Below are positions 44,923 to 53,764 of a DNA stretch of 64,000 bases, one piece after another. The notes beneath the pieces are model-generated. The model was not told the origin of the DNA, did no database searches, and worked only from the letters and a program-made list of their open reading frames with translations. The stretch spans positions 1,178,001 through 1,242,000 of the forward strand of contig NZ_CP019402.1 of assembly GCF_002024505.1 (NCBI RefSeq), given 5' to 3'. Positions within the stretch are counted from its first letter, which is position 1. Each line of letters opens with the position of its first letter. The translations under genes were made by a program, and so were the position numbers. Source of the stretch: Plantibacter flavus (GTDB lineage Bacteria; Actinomycetota; Actinomycetes; Actinomycetales; Microbacteriaceae).

Positions 44923-45549
44923 GTGCTGTCACTCGTCGTGCTGATCTCCGGTGGCGGATCCAATCTCCGCGCCCTCCTCGAAGCCTCGCGCGACGCGGAT
45001 TTCCCCGCTCGCGTCATCGCCGTCGGTGCCGATCGGGAGGCTGACGGCCTTGCTCACGCCGAGGAGTTCGGCATCCCGTCGTTCACCGTCCCGTACTCGT
45101 CCTTCGACTCGCGGGCGGAATGGGGCGCGGCGCTCCTCGAACAGATCCGGGTCTGGAACCCGGACGTCCTCGTCCTCAGCGGCCTCATGCGCCTCCTGCC
45201 ACCCGTGGTCGTCGACGCCCTCTCGCCGCGCATCATCAACACGCACCCCGCGTACCTCCCCGAGTTCCCGGGCGCGCACGGCGTCCGGGACGCACTGGCG
45301 GCAGGCGCCTCGCAGACCGGGGCATCGATCATCGTCGTCGACAACGGTGTCGACGCGGGTCCGATCATCTCGCAGGAGCGTGTCCCGGTCCTGCCCGACG
45401 ACACGGAGCACAGCCTCCACGAGCGGATCAAGCCGGTGGAGCGTCGACTGCTCGTCCAGGCCGTCCGCGACCTCGCCACCGGAACCATCGACCTCGAGGC
45501 GCTCTCCACGGCGTCCCGCCCGCCAGCAGAAGGAGCACCCCAGTCATGA
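44923..45549 (+). CDS. purN: Phosphoribosylglycinamide formyltransferase PurN
   Basis: Third step of de novo purine synthesis, using 10-formyl-tetrahydrofolate. It has 208 residues, starting [20 protein letters not shown] (phosphate-binding loop). The catalytic segment [21 protein letters not shown] contains the conserved Asn and His, and [18 protein letters not shown] the conserved Asp. GTG 44923 follows a TAGGAT box at 6 nt. The stop overlaps purH as ATGA. Confidence 0.95.
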   Translation: MLSLVVLISGGGSNLRALLEASRDADFPARVIAVGADREADGLAHAEEFGIPSFTVPYSSFDSRAEWGAALLEQIRVWNPDVLVLSGLMRLLPPVVVDALSPRIINTHPAYLPEFPGAHGVRDALAAGASQTGASIIVVDNGVDAGPIISQERVPVLPDDTEHSLHERIKPVERRLLVQAVRDLATGTIDLEALSTASRPPAEGAPQS

Positions 45550-47153
45550 GCGGTCCCAGCCACGACCACAGCCTCTACCGCGAACGCGACCTCGTCCCCG
45601 TCCGCCGGGCGCTGATCTCGGTCAGCGACAAGACCGGGCTGCTCGAGCTCGCCGGCGCACTCGCCGCAGCGGGCGTCGAGATCGTCTCCACCGGTTCCAC
45701 TGCGGCGACCATCCGCGGTGCGGGCCACACGGTGACCGACGTGTCAGAGGTCACCGGATTCCCCGAGTCGCTCGACGGTCGCGTCAAGACCCTGCACCCC
45801 TCGGTGCACGCCGGACTCCTCGCCGATCTGCGCCTCGAATCCCACGAGGCCCAGCTCGCCGAGCTCGGTATCGAGCCGTTCCAGCTCGTCGTCGTGAACC
45901 TGTACCCCTTCGTCGAGACGGTCGCGAGCGGCGCCGCCGGTGACGACGTCGTCGAACAGATCGACATCGGTGGGCCGGCGATGGTGCGCGCCTCGGCGAA
46001 GAACCACGCCAACGTCGCGATCGTCGTCTCTCCCGAACGCTACGGGCTGATCACCGAGGCCGTCGCGGCCGGCGGCACCACGCTCGCTCAGCGTCGCTCG
46101 CTCGCCGCGCAGGCTTTCGACCACACCGCCTCGTACGACGCGGCGGTGTCCGCATGGTTCGCGAGCACGGAGACGACCGAGGTGGACGCCTTCCCCAGCA
46201 CGCTGACCGTCACCGGTCGTCGCGAGGCGGTGCTGCGCTACGGCGAGAACTCGCACCAGGCCGCGGCGCTGTACGTCCGTCCGGGTGGTGCCGGAATCGC
46301 CCAGGCGACCCAGTTGCACGGCAAGGAGATGTCGTACAACAACTACGTCGACGCCGACGCGGCGGTCCGCGCGGCCTACGACTTCGCCAACCCCGCCGTC
46401 GCGATCATCAAGCACGCGAACCCGTGCGGTATCGCCTTCGCGAACCCGAAGGCACCCGACCCGATCGCCTCGGCCCACCGTCGGGCGCACGAGTGCGACC
46501 CGGTCTCCGCCTTCGGCGGCGTCATCGCAGCCAACCGCGTCGTGACCCTCGGCATGGCCGAGACGGTCAAGGAGATCTTCACCGAGGTGCTCGTCGCCCC
46601 GGGCTTCGAGGACGCCGCGCTCGAGGTGCTCAAGACGAAGAAGAACCTGCGGCTCCTGCAGCTGCCGGAGGACTTCGTGCGTGAGGACCGCGAGGTCCGG
46701 CAGATCTCCGGTGGCCTGCTCTACCAGGACGCGGACCGCTTCGCCGACGACCCGCAGGACACCGCCAAGGGCTGGACGCTCGTCACTGGCGAACCGGCCG
46801 ACGACGACACCCTGCTCGACCTCATCTTCGCGTGGAAGGCGTGCCGCTCGGTCAAGTCCAACGGCATCCTGCTCGCCAAGGGCAGCGCGAGCGTGGGCGT
46901 CGGGATGGGCCAGGTCAACCGCGTCGACTCCTGCCACCTCGCCGTGAGCCGAGCCGGTGACCGCGCGGCGGGCTCCGTCGCGGCCTCGGACGCCTTCTTC
47001 CCGTTCGCGGACGGCCTGCAGGTCCTGCTCGACGCCGGCGTGCGCGCGGTCGTGCAGCCCGGTGGTTCCGTCCGCGACGAAGAGGTCATCGCTGCGGCCG
47101 AAGCCGCCGGCGTGACCATGTACTTCACGGGGGAGCGTCACTTCTTCCACTAG
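45546..47153 (+). CDS. purH: Bifunctional AICAR formyltransferase/IMP cyclohydrolase PurH
   Basis: Last two steps to IMP, the substrate of GuaB. The 535-residue protein starts at ATG 45546 overlapping the purN stop; the frame is open further upstream but homology begins at [21 protein letters not shown]. The cyclohydrolase domain includes [13 protein letters not shown], and the transformylase domain KHANPCGIA with the catalytic Lys-His and [15 protein letters not shown] near the end. A 15-bp perfect hairpin follows. Confidence 0.97.
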   Translation: MSGPSHDHSLYRERDLVPVRRALISVSDKTGLLELAGALAAAGVEIVSTGSTAATIRGAGHTVTDVSEVTGFPESLDGRVKTLHPSVHAGLLADLRLESHEAQLAELGIEPFQLVVVNLYPFVETVASGAAGDDVVEQIDIGGPAMVRASAKNHANVAIVVSPERYGLITEAVAAGGTTLAQRRSLAAQAFDHTASYDAAVSAWFASTETTEVDAFPSTLTVTGRREAVLRYGENSHQAAALYVRPGGAGIAQATQLHGKEMSYNNYVDADAAVRAAYDFANPAVAIIKHANPCGIAFANPKAPDPIASAHRRAHECDPVSAFGGVIAANRVVTLGMAETVKEIFTEVLVAPGFEDAALEVLKTKKNLRLLQLPEDFVREDREVRQISGGLLYQDADRFADDPQDTAKGWTLVTGEPADDDTLLDLIFAWKACRSVKSNGILLAKGSASVGVGMGQVNRVDSCHLAVSRAGDRAAGSVAASDAFFPFADGLQVLLDAGVRAVVQPGGSVRDEEVIAAAEAAGVTMYFTGERHFFH

Positions 47154-47204
47154 GCCGTGCCGCCCGCCCCTGTGGGGGTTCTGGGCCGGCTCTTGGTGAT
47201 CTCC

Positions 47205-47239
47205 CAGCGGCGTCGGGCCCACATGGCCCGACGCCGCTG
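47205..47239 (+). terminator. Very strong terminator after purH
   Basis: A perfect 15-bp stem CAGCGGCGTCGGGCC with its complement at 47225-47239 and loop CACAT. It ends 23 nt before the next start codon. Confidence 0.92.
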
Positions 47240-47250
47240 TGTCGTTGGGC

Positions 47251-47256
47251 TACGGT
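47251..47256 (+). promoter_or_regulatory. -10 box TACGGT, leaderless start of the dimethylargininase gene
   Basis: TACGGT ends 6 nt before ATG 47263. Confidence 0.5.
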
Positions 47257-47262
47257 TGTCGG

Positions 47263-48474
47263 ATGACTGCCACCTGGAGCCGCAAGCTCATCGCATCCGC
47301 CGCCGCCGCCGTCGCGACCATCGTCGTGGGCTTCCTGGGGGTCATGTTCGTCACGTTCGTCGGCTACCAGTTCGCCGGGACGATCTTCGCCCAGGCGAGC
47401 CCGTACTTCTTCGAGAGCACGATCATCACCTTCGTGCTGCTGTTGATCGTGGGCGTCGTCGGCCTCTACCGGTACCGACTCCTCGCCCTGCTGGGCGGCG
47501 CCGCCCTCGCCGTCATCGGAGCGCTCCTCGGCCTCATCGTCCAGGTGGCGACGACGGGGCAGCCCATCGACAGCACCGTGCTCGGCAGCATCGTCGCGAC
47601 GCTCATCAGCCTCAACCTCGTCTTCGTGGTCGTCGTCGCGCTCTCCGCGGCATTCATCGGATACCCCGTGTACTGGATGGTCGTCCGCACGCAGGACGCC
47701 GTGCTCGACGACGGACGCCGGATCGCGCTCGTGCGCATGCCCGCCTCGAACCTCGCCGAAGGCCTCGTGACGCACCTGGAGCGCACGCCGATCGACGCCG
47801 AGCTCGCCGACAAGCAGTGGGACGCCTACGTCGCCGCGTTCGACGCCGCCGGCTGGGACACCACCGAGGTCTCCTGGGCCGAGCAGCTCGCGGACTCCGT
47901 CTTCATCGAGGACGCCGTCATCGTGATCGGCGACGTCGCCGTCGTGACCCGACCTGGCGCAGAGAGCCGTCGCCCCGAGGTCGTCGCAGCCGAGACCACC
48001 GCCCGTGAGCTCGGCCTCCGGATCCACCGGATCGAGGGCGAAGGCACCCTCGAGGGCGGCGACGTCCTCCGGGTCGGCACGACCGTCTACGTCGGTCGCA
48101 GCGGCCGCACCAACGCCGAAGGCGTCCGGCAGCTCCGAGCCATCCTCGCACCGCTCGGGTTCGACGTCGTGGCGGTCCCCGTCACGACCGCCCTCCACCT
48201 GAAGTCGACGGTCACCGCCCTCCCCGACGGGACCGTGCTCGTCCACCCCGACCTCGTCGAGGACCCGTCCTTCTTCGGTCGCCACCTCGTCGTGCCCGAG
48301 CGCGAGGGCGTCGCTGTCGTCGAACTCGCTGAGGACACCGTGCTCATCTCTGCAGCCGCTCCCAAGACGGCTGCGCTGCTCGAGGACCGCGGCTACACCG
48401 TGGTCCAGGTGGACATCAGCGAGTTCGAGAAGCTCGAGGGCTGCGTGACCTGCCTGTCCGTGCGGGTCAGCTGA
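47263..48474 (+). CDS. Membrane-fused dimethylargininase (DDAH-like)
   Basis: A 403-residue fusion. Residues 1-150 form a membrane domain with four helices (about 10-32, 47-64, 68-90, 107-132). Residues about 150-403 form a guanidine-modifying enzyme domain of the DDAH type: VRMPASNLAEGLVTHLER at its start, EDAVIVIGDVAVVTRPGAESRR, EGEGTLEGGDVLRVGTTVYVGRS, His312 in TTALHLKSTVTAL and the C-terminal nucleophile region CVTCLSVRV with Cys397. DDAH hydrolyses methylated arginines to citrulline and methylamines. An upstream in-frame start (47239) would lie in the terminator and is rejected. Confidence 0.85.
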   Translation: MTATWSRKLIASAAAAVATIVVGFLGVMFVTFVGYQFAGTIFAQASPYFFESTIITFVLLLIVGVVGLYRYRLLALLGGAALAVIGALLGLIVQVATTGQPIDSTVLGSIVATLISLNLVFVVVVALSAAFIGYPVYWMVVRTQDAVLDDGRRIALVRMPASNLAEGLVTHLERTPIDAELADKQWDAYVAAFDAAGWDTTEVSWAEQLADSVFIEDAVIVIGDVAVVTRPGAESRRPEVVAAETTARELGLRIHRIEGEGTLEGGDVLRVGTTVYVGRSGRTNAEGVRQLRAILAPLGFDVVAVPVTTALHLKSTVTALPDGTVLVHPDLVEDPSFFGRHLVVPEREGVAVVELAEDTVLISAAAPKTAALLEDRGYTVVQVDISEFEKLEGCVTCLSVRVS

Positions 48475-48481
48475 GCCGATC

Positions 48482-48877
48482 GTGGAGCAACAGGCTGGAG
48501 CGCGCGGCGGTCGGGATCTGAGCCGGAGGACCGTCGCTCAGCGATTGGACATCCCGCTCGAGATGGCCAGACACCACGGGATCCCGCCGTTCTGGTCGGC
48601 GGACCAGTTGGCGGCGTTCCAGGCCGACCCGCCGGCGTGGTACGTGCAGTCCCGCGCGAACCGGACCGGGAAACGGCCGGTCTGGGTGGAGTTGCGGTGC
48701 GCGATCTGCGGCACCAGTGAGACGCTCCGCCCGAAGAAGTGGTGGCCGGAGTTCTCGATGGTGAGCTGCTCGTGGCACGGCGCCGACGAGCTGCCGCCGG
48801 TGCCTGAGGGTGCCCGTCGGCGCGAGGTCTACGGCATCGGAGCCTTCGTCGGCATCGTCGACGAACCGATCTCCTGA
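48482..48877 (+). CDS. Uncharacterised protein with a C2-CH zinc-binding pattern
   Basis: A 131-residue protein starting at GTG 48482, 7 nt after the dimethylargininase stop and probably co-transcribed. I do not recognise the family. The N-terminal part (SRRTVAQRLDIPLEMARHHGIPPFWSADQLAAFQ) could be a small helical domain. Four possible metal ligands are present: Cys73-x2-Cys76 (CAIC) and Cys96-x2-His99 (CSWH), separated by a Trp-rich loop, resembling a short zinc ribbon. An internal ATG at residue 28 is a less likely start. Confidence 0.65.
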   Translation: MEQQAGARGGRDLSRRTVAQRLDIPLEMARHHGIPPFWSADQLAAFQADPPAWYVQSRANRTGKRPVWVELRCAICGTSETLRPKKWWPEFSMVSCSWHGADELPPVPEGARRREVYGIGAFVGIVDEPIS

Positions 48878-48920
48878 CGACGAGACCACCCGGACCGGTG
48901 CGTGCAACCTCATGGATCCC

Positions 48921-48950
48921 TTGCAGGCTGATGGCCGATTCCCATAGTCT
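48921..48950 (+). promoter_or_regulatory. Promoter of the ABC exporter transcript
   Basis: TTGCAG (48921-48926), 18-bp spacer, TAGTCT (48945-48950). It is the only convincing promoter before the exporter and implies a leader of about 385 nt. Confidence 0.6.
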
Positions 48951-49057
48951 GGTCTGCTGCGCCGAACCTCGTTCACCGTGATCGGTCGCCGCCCGCGTTC
49001 GAGTGCGACCTGTACACCCGGCCCGCGGCTCTCGCCAAACAGGATGAGGAGGATGCC

Positions 49058-49183
49058 ATGACGCTCTCGAACCACACCGCGCTCGCGCCGACGGTCGATC
49101 GTGCCCGCTCCGCCTCGAGCCGCCGCCCCGTGGCCGTCCCGGCGCCAGCCGGACGCGCCGCCGCAGCGGACGCCGACGCTTAA
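49058..49183 (+). CDS. Small ORF (41 codons) in the exporter leader, candidate leader peptide
   Basis: ATG 49058 is preceded at 5 nt by GAGGAGG (49046-49052), the strongest Shine-Dalgarno in this part of the window. The product begins MTLSNHTALAPTVDRARS and is rich in Ala, Arg and Pro, with no known domain. It ends 159 nt before the exporter start, too far for direct coupling. It may be a regulatory leader peptide, a small protein or a decayed gene. Confidence 0.5.
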   Translation: MTLSNHTALAPTVDRARSASSRRPVAVPAPAGRAAAADADA

Positions 49184-49342
49184 CACGAGCGCCAGGCAGT
49201 CCACCTCACCATCCGTCCGGCCTCGTCCGGGCCCGTCACCGGATGCTGCGACCTCGCACAGCGACCTCGCCGTCCGGCCGTTCCACGACCATCACTCCGT
49301 CGGTGATCGACGTCACCGACGCTCTCGCAAGGAATCCCCGTC

Positions 49343-51175
49343 ATGACTCCGCTCGGCGATGAACGCCGTCCTGTCCAACCGCGCCAGAGCACGTTCCGTG
49401 CCCTGATGCGGATCTACCCCTTCGCGAAGACCGCCATGCCGCGGATCGTGCTCGGCATGGTCGCCGCGCTCGTCGCCGGCCTGGTGGCCCTCGCGATCCC
49501 GCTCGTGCTGCAGGCGCTCGTCGACGGTCCGCTCTCGACCGGCGACTCCGCGCAGATCTGGCCGGCTGTGCTCGTGGTCCTCGCCCTCGGTGTCCTCGAG
49601 GCGGTCATGATCGCGCTGCGCCGCTGGTTCGTCCTGACCCCCGGGACCCACGTCGAGGCGCGGATGCGCAATGCGCTGTTCGCCAAGCTGCAGGACCTCC
49701 CCGTGACCTTCCACGACCGCTGGCAGAGCGGACAGCTGCTCTCCCGCGCCGTCAGCGACCTCGGACTCATCCGCCGGTGGATCTCGTTCGGCTTCGTGCT
49801 CCTGATCGTCAACGGCGTCACGATCGTCATCGGTGCCGTCATCCTGTTCACCTGGAACTGGCTGCTCGGACTCATCTTCATCGCGCTCGCCATCCCCGTG
49901 TGGGTGTTCGGGTTCACCTTCGAGGGGCGGTACTCGGTGATCGCCCGGCGCAGTCAGGACCAGGCGGGTGACCTGGCGACCGCCGTCGAGGAGTCCGTCC
50001 ACGGCATCCGGGTGCTCAAGGCGTTCGGTCGCGGCAAGCACGCCCTGCGGAGCTTCGCGTCGCGCGCCGAGGACTTACGGGGCACCGAGATCGAGAAGGC
50101 CAAGGCCATCGCGGGGATCTGGTTCTGGCTCGTCCTGTTGCCCGACGTCGCCTTCGCGCTCTGCCTGTTGGCGGGGGTCTGGCTCGCCTCGATCGGAGAA
50201 CTCACCGTCGGTCAGCTGTTCGCCTTCTTCGCGACGGCCACGATCCTGCGGTTCCCGATCGAGTCGATCGGCTTCCTGCTCGCGATGACCTTCGACACCA
50301 GGACGGCGACCGACCGGTACTTCGAGGTCATCGACTCGGTCAACACGATCACCGACCCCGAGCACCCCGAACGCATCCGTGAACCGCGCGGCGAGCTCGT
50401 GTTCGAGGACGTGCACTTCCGCTACCAGGACGCACCCGACCGCTACGCGGACGTGGTGGACGGCGTCGACCTCCGGCTCGAGCCGGGGGAGACCATGGCA
50501 CTCGTCGGTCTGACGGGTTCCGGGAAGTCGACCATCACGGCACTGACCACCCGCCTGTACGACGTCACGGGTGGGCGGATCCTGCTCGACGGGGTCGACA
50601 TCCGGGCGCTCACCCGAGAAGACCTGCGCCGGCACATCGCGATGGCGTTCGAGGATGCGACCCTCTTCTCGGCGAGCGTCAAGGAGAACGTCCTCCTCGG
50701 GCGGGACGACATCGACCTCGACTCCGCGGAGGCCGATCGGATCCTGCGCGAGGCGCTCGACATCGCCCAGGCCGGGTTCGTCGACGAATTGCCGAACGGC
50801 GTCGAGACGCTGGTCGGTGAAGAGGGGCTCAGCCTGTCCGGTGGGCAGCGTCAGCGGCTCGCACTCGCGCGTGCGGTGGCCGCGCGGCCGGAGGTGCTCG
50901 TGCTGGACGATCCGTTGTCGGCGCTCGACGTCGACACCGAGGCGCTCGTCGAAGCGGCACTCCGCCGCGTGCTCGCCTCCACCACGGCCCTGATCGTCGC
51001 CCACCGGCCGAGCACCGTCACCCTGGCGGACCGCGTCGCCCTCCTGGAGGACGGTCGCATCACCGCCGTGGGTCGCCACAGTGAGCTGTTGCAGCACAAC
51101 GCCCATTACCGCTACGTGATCTCGAGTCTGGAAGACGACGAACGAGAGTCCAACCGCCAGGAGGTGAACCTGTGA
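49343..51175 (+). CDS. ABC exporter half-transporter, subunit with degenerate ATP site
   Basis: A 610-residue TMD-NBD protein of the multidrug/lipid exporter type. Six helices span about residues 35-310. The NBD has Walker A LTGSGKST (390-397), signature [18 protein letters not shown] and Walker [13 protein letters not shown]. The catalytic Glu after Walker B is Asp here, as in the degenerate-site subunit of heterodimeric exporters such as TM287/288. The H-loop is present ([10 protein letters not shown]). ATG 49343 follows AAGGAA weakly. Its stop overlaps the partner gene as GTGA. The transported compound is unknown. Confidence 0.9.
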   Translation: MTPLGDERRPVQPRQSTFRALMRIYPFAKTAMPRIVLGMVAALVAGLVALAIPLVLQALVDGPLSTGDSAQIWPAVLVVLALGVLEAVMIALRRWFVLTPGTHVEARMRNALFAKLQDLPVTFHDRWQSGQLLSRAVSDLGLIRRWISFGFVLLIVNGVTIVIGAVILFTWNWLLGLIFIALAIPVWVFGFTFEGRYSVIARRSQDQAGDLATAVEESVHGIRVLKAFGRGKHALRSFASRAEDLRGTEIEKAKAIAGIWFWLVLLPDVAFALCLLAGVWLASIGELTVGQLFAFFATATILRFPIESIGFLLAMTFDTRTATDRYFEVIDSVNTITDPEHPERIREPRGELVFEDVHFRYQDAPDRYADVVDGVDLRLEPGETMALVGLTGSGKSTITALTTRLYDVTGGRILLDGVDIRALTREDLRRHIAMAFEDATLFSASVKENVLLGRDDIDLDSAEADRILREALDIAQAGFVDELPNGVETLVGEEGLSLSGGQRQRLALARAVAARPEVLVLDDPLSALDVDTEALVEAALRRVLASTTALIVAHRPSTVTLADRVALLEDGRITAVGRHSELLQHNAHYRYVISSLEDDERESNRQEVNL

Positions 51176-52992
51176 CCCCGCCGACGACCGTCCACGGAGT
51201 GGAGGGTGAGGAGCGCGACGACCTCACCCGTGACGAGTCCGCGCACATCCGGCGCCGTTCGCTGCGCCTGCTCGGATCGCTGCTCGCGCCCCTGCGCCTG
51301 CGCGTGATCGCCGCCATGACCATCGTCGTGGTGTCGACCGCCGCCCAGGTCGCCGGGCCCGCGTTGATCGCCCTCGGCATCGACCGCGCCCTCCCGGCCG
51401 TCCTGGAACGCGCAGACTGGATGCCGGCCTTCCTCGTGGTCGGCGCGTACCTGCTGACCGGCGCCGCCGGTGCGACGCTGATCTCCTGGTACACCGTGCT
51501 CGCCGCTCGGATCAGCCAGGCGATCCTGATCGACCTGCGGAAGCGCGTGTTCCTGCAGACGCAGCGGCTCAGCCTCGACTTCCATGAGAGCTACACCTCG
51601 GGTCGCATCATCTCCCGGCAGACGAGCGACCTCGACTCCATCCGCGAGCTGCTCGACTCCGGGATCAACCAGCTCGTGTCCGGCGTGCTGTACATGGGGT
51701 TCACCGCGGCGGCCCTCGTCCTCGTCGACTGGGTCAGCGGTCTCGTGCTCCTCGGATCACTCATCCCGCTGTTCGTCCTCACGCGCTGGTTCCAGCTCCG
51801 CTCGCAGCGAATGTTCCGCGAGTCGCGGGTCCGGTCGGCGAAGCTCATCGTGTTCTTCGTGGAGGCAATGACCGGTATCCGTGCCGTGAAGGCGTTCCGG
51901 AAGGAGCGGCGGAACGAGCGCGCGTTCGGCGAGCTCGTGGAGCAGTACCGCGACACCAACGCCCGGGTCATCCAGCTGTTCGGGGTGTTCGATCCCGGAC
52001 TGGTGTTCATCGGCAACGTCTCCGTCGCCGTGGTGCTCCTCGTCGGCGGGTTCCGGGTCGCGGACGGACAGCTCGCGATCGGAGCGCTGCTCGCGGCGCT
52101 CCTCTACACGCGGCGGTTCTTCGACCCGATGGAGGAGATGGCGATGTTCTACAACTCCTACCAGTCGGCCGCTGCGGCGCTCGAGAAGATCTCCGGCGTG
52201 CTCGAGGAGCGTCCCGGGGTGCCCGACCCCGTCGCGCCGGTCGACCTGTGGACGTCGCAGGGACGCATCACCTTCGACGACGTGACGTTCGCGTACGCCG
52301 CCGACCGGGTGGTGCTTCCGGAATTCGACCTCGAGATCCCGGCAGGGCAGACCATCGCACTCGTCGGCACGACCGGTGCGGGCAAATCGACGCTCGCGAA
52401 GCTCGTCAGTCGGTTCTACGACCCGACCGACGGTGCGGTGCGCCTCGACGGCATCGACCTGCGCGACCTCCACCCGAAGGACCTCCGTCGAGCGATCGTC
52501 ATGGTGACGCAGGAGGCCTACCTGTTCTCCGGCTCGGTCGCCGACAACATCGCGTTGGGTAAGCCCGACGCGACGATCGAGGAGATCACCGCCGCCGCGA
52601 AGGCCGTCGGCGCACACACCTTCATCGAGGCGTTGCCGAACGGCTACGACACCGACGTGAACAAGCGCGGTGGTCGAATCTCGGCCGGCCAGCGGCAACT
52701 CCTGTCGTTCGCGCGGGCGTTCCTCGCGGATCCGGCCGTGCTGATCCTCGACGAGGCGACCGCCTCGCTCGACATCCCGAGCGAGCGACTCGTCCAGGAG
52801 GCGTTGCAGACCCTGCTCGCGGACCGCACCGCGATCATCATCGCGCACCGGTTGTCGACCGTCGCGATCGCCGACCGGGTGCTCGTGATGGAGCACGGCC
52901 GGGTGGTCGAGGACGGCGCGCCAGCGGAGCTCATCGGCGGCACGGGTCGGTTCGCCGCGATGCACGCAGCCTGGCGGTCCTCGGTCGGCTGA
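51172..52992 (+). CDS. ABC exporter half-transporter, catalytically complete subunit
   Basis: A 606-residue TMD-NBD partner of the preceding protein, started at GTG 51172 in a 4-bp overlap. Six helices lie in residues about 40-320, including the coupling region [20 protein letters not shown]. The NBD has Walker A TTGAGKST (about 402-410), signature [17 protein letters not shown] (with Ala for the second residue) and Walker [13 protein letters not shown] with the catalytic Glu, then [10 protein letters not shown]. The pair thus forms one canonical and one degenerate ATP site. A large hairpin follows, before the two-component genes. Confidence 0.92.
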   Translation: MTPPTTVHGVEGEERDDLTRDESAHIRRRSLRLLGSLLAPLRLRVIAAMTIVVVSTAAQVAGPALIALGIDRALPAVLERADWMPAFLVVGAYLLTGAAGATLISWYTVLAARISQAILIDLRKRVFLQTQRLSLDFHESYTSGRIISRQTSDLDSIRELLDSGINQLVSGVLYMGFTAAALVLVDWVSGLVLLGSLIPLFVLTRWFQLRSQRMFRESRVRSAKLIVFFVEAMTGIRAVKAFRKERRNERAFGELVEQYRDTNARVIQLFGVFDPGLVFIGNVSVAVVLLVGGFRVADGQLAIGALLAALLYTRRFFDPMEEMAMFYNSYQSAAAALEKISGVLEERPGVPDPVAPVDLWTSQGRITFDDVTFAYAADRVVLPEFDLEIPAGQTIALVGTTGAGKSTLAKLVSRFYDPTDGAVRLDGIDLRDLHPKDLRRAIVMVTQEAYLFSGSVADNIALGKPDATIEEITAAAKAVGAHTFIEALPNGYDTDVNKRGGRISAGQRQLLSFARAFLADPAVLILDEATASLDIPSERLVQEALQTLLADRTAIIIAHRLSTVAIADRVLVMEHGRVVEDGAPAELIGGTGRFAAMHAAWRSSVG

Positions 52993-53012
52993 CCCGGGCC
53001 GCGCAGGCGTGT

Positions 53013-53047
53013 CCACGGGGTCCTCCGGTGACGGAGTGACCCCGTGG
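53013..53047 (+). terminator. Large terminator hairpin after the ABC exporter
   Basis: CCACGGGGTC + CTCCG, GTGA tetraloop, CGGAG + GACCCCGTGG with a single bulged T gives a 15-bp stem, 20 nt after the exporter stop. Confidence 0.88.
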
Positions 53048-53074
53048 GCACTACACCTCGTCTCGTCGACCTGC

Positions 53075-53080
53075 CACAAT
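53075..53080 (+). promoter_or_regulatory. -10-like box CACAAT, possible leaderless start of the response regulator gene
   Basis: CACAAT ends 6 nt before ATG 53087, matching the spacing of the other leaderless starts, though the first base differs from T. Confidence 0.4.
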
Positions 53081-53086
53081 GAGCGG

Positions 53087-53764
53087 ATGACCAGTCAGGA
53101 ACCGCGTTCGCTGCGTGTCGCCGTCGCGGACGACGCGGTGCTCCTCCGTGAGGGTGTCGCGCAGATCCTCAAGGCGGGTGGTCACGCCGTGGTCGGATCG
53201 TTCGGGTCGGCGGTCGACCTGGTCGACCGCATCGACGCGGGGCTGCAGCTCGACGCCGTGGTGCTCGACATCCGGATGCCGCCGACCCACACCGACGAGG
53301 GCATCGTCGCCCTCGAGCAGTTGCGGGCGTCGGGCTTCACGGCCGGGGTGCTCCTGCTGAGCACGTACGCCGTGCCCTCCTACGCGGTCCGCGCGCTCGG
53401 CTCCGGAGGTGGCACCGGTTACCTGCTGAAGGACCGCGTCGCCGACTCCGGGACACTCGTCGACGCCGTGGAGCGCGTGGCGGCGGGTGAGTCCGTCGTG
53501 GATCCCGAGGTCGTCTCCCTCCTCGTCGCGGAGCGGACCCGTTCCGACGGCCTGGACCACCTCACGGAGCGGGAACGCGAAGTCCTCACCCTCATGGCCG
53601 AGGGGCGATCGAACTCCGGCATCGCGAAGGCGCTGGTCGTCAGTCTGAAGACCGTCGAAGCACACATCAGCCGCATCCTGGCCAAGCTCGGACTCGAGGA
53701 CTCTCCGGCGGACCACCGCCGCGTCCTCGCGGTCGTGCGATGGCTGGAACACACGGATGGCTGA
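53087..53764 (+). CDS. NarL/LuxR family response regulator
   Basis: A 225-residue DNA-binding regulator. The receiver domain (VAVADDAVLLREGVAQIL) has the phospho-acceptor Asp61 in VVLDIRMP. The C-terminal LuxR helix-turn-helix runs LTEREREVLTLMAEGRSNSGIAKALVVSLKTVEAHISRILAKLGL. It is encoded with the histidine kinase that follows (8-bp overlap). Given the position behind an exporter pair separated by a terminator, it may or may not control that exporter. Confidence 0.94.
   Translation: MTSQEPRSLRVAVADDAVLLREGVAQILKAGGHAVVGSFGSAVDLVDRIDAGLQLDAVVLDIRMPPTHTDEGIVALEQLRASGFTAGVLLLSTYAVPSYAVRALGSGGGTGYLLKDRVADSGTLVDAVERVAAGESVVDPEVVSLLVAERTRSDGLDHLTEREREVLTLMAEGRSNSGIAKALVVSLKTVEAHISRILAKLGLEDSPADHRRVLAVVRWLEHTDG

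Larger units (their letters stand above)
48878..49342. other. 465-bp region: promoter, long leader and small ORF before the ABC exporter
   Basis: No large gene is supported here. The region holds a promoter (48921-48950), a probable 5' leader of about 385 nt and a 41-codon ORF with a perfect ribosome binding site (49058-49183). The rest shows repeated TCCGG motifs and a weak stem (CATCCG with CGGATG, about 49207-49242). Confidence 0.55.

Noticed and set aside
47239..47262. Upstream in-frame start for the dimethylargininase gene
   Set aside because: It would lie at the last base of the purH terminator stem and upstream of the -10 box. ATG 47263 has the usual leaderless spacing and begins a good membrane segment.
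49101..49346. Longer frame overlapping the exporter leader ORF (about 80 codons)
   Set aside because: It has no ribosome binding site and gives a Pro/Arg/Ser-rich translation typical of out-of-frame high-GC sequence. The 41-codon ORF in another frame has the strong start signal.
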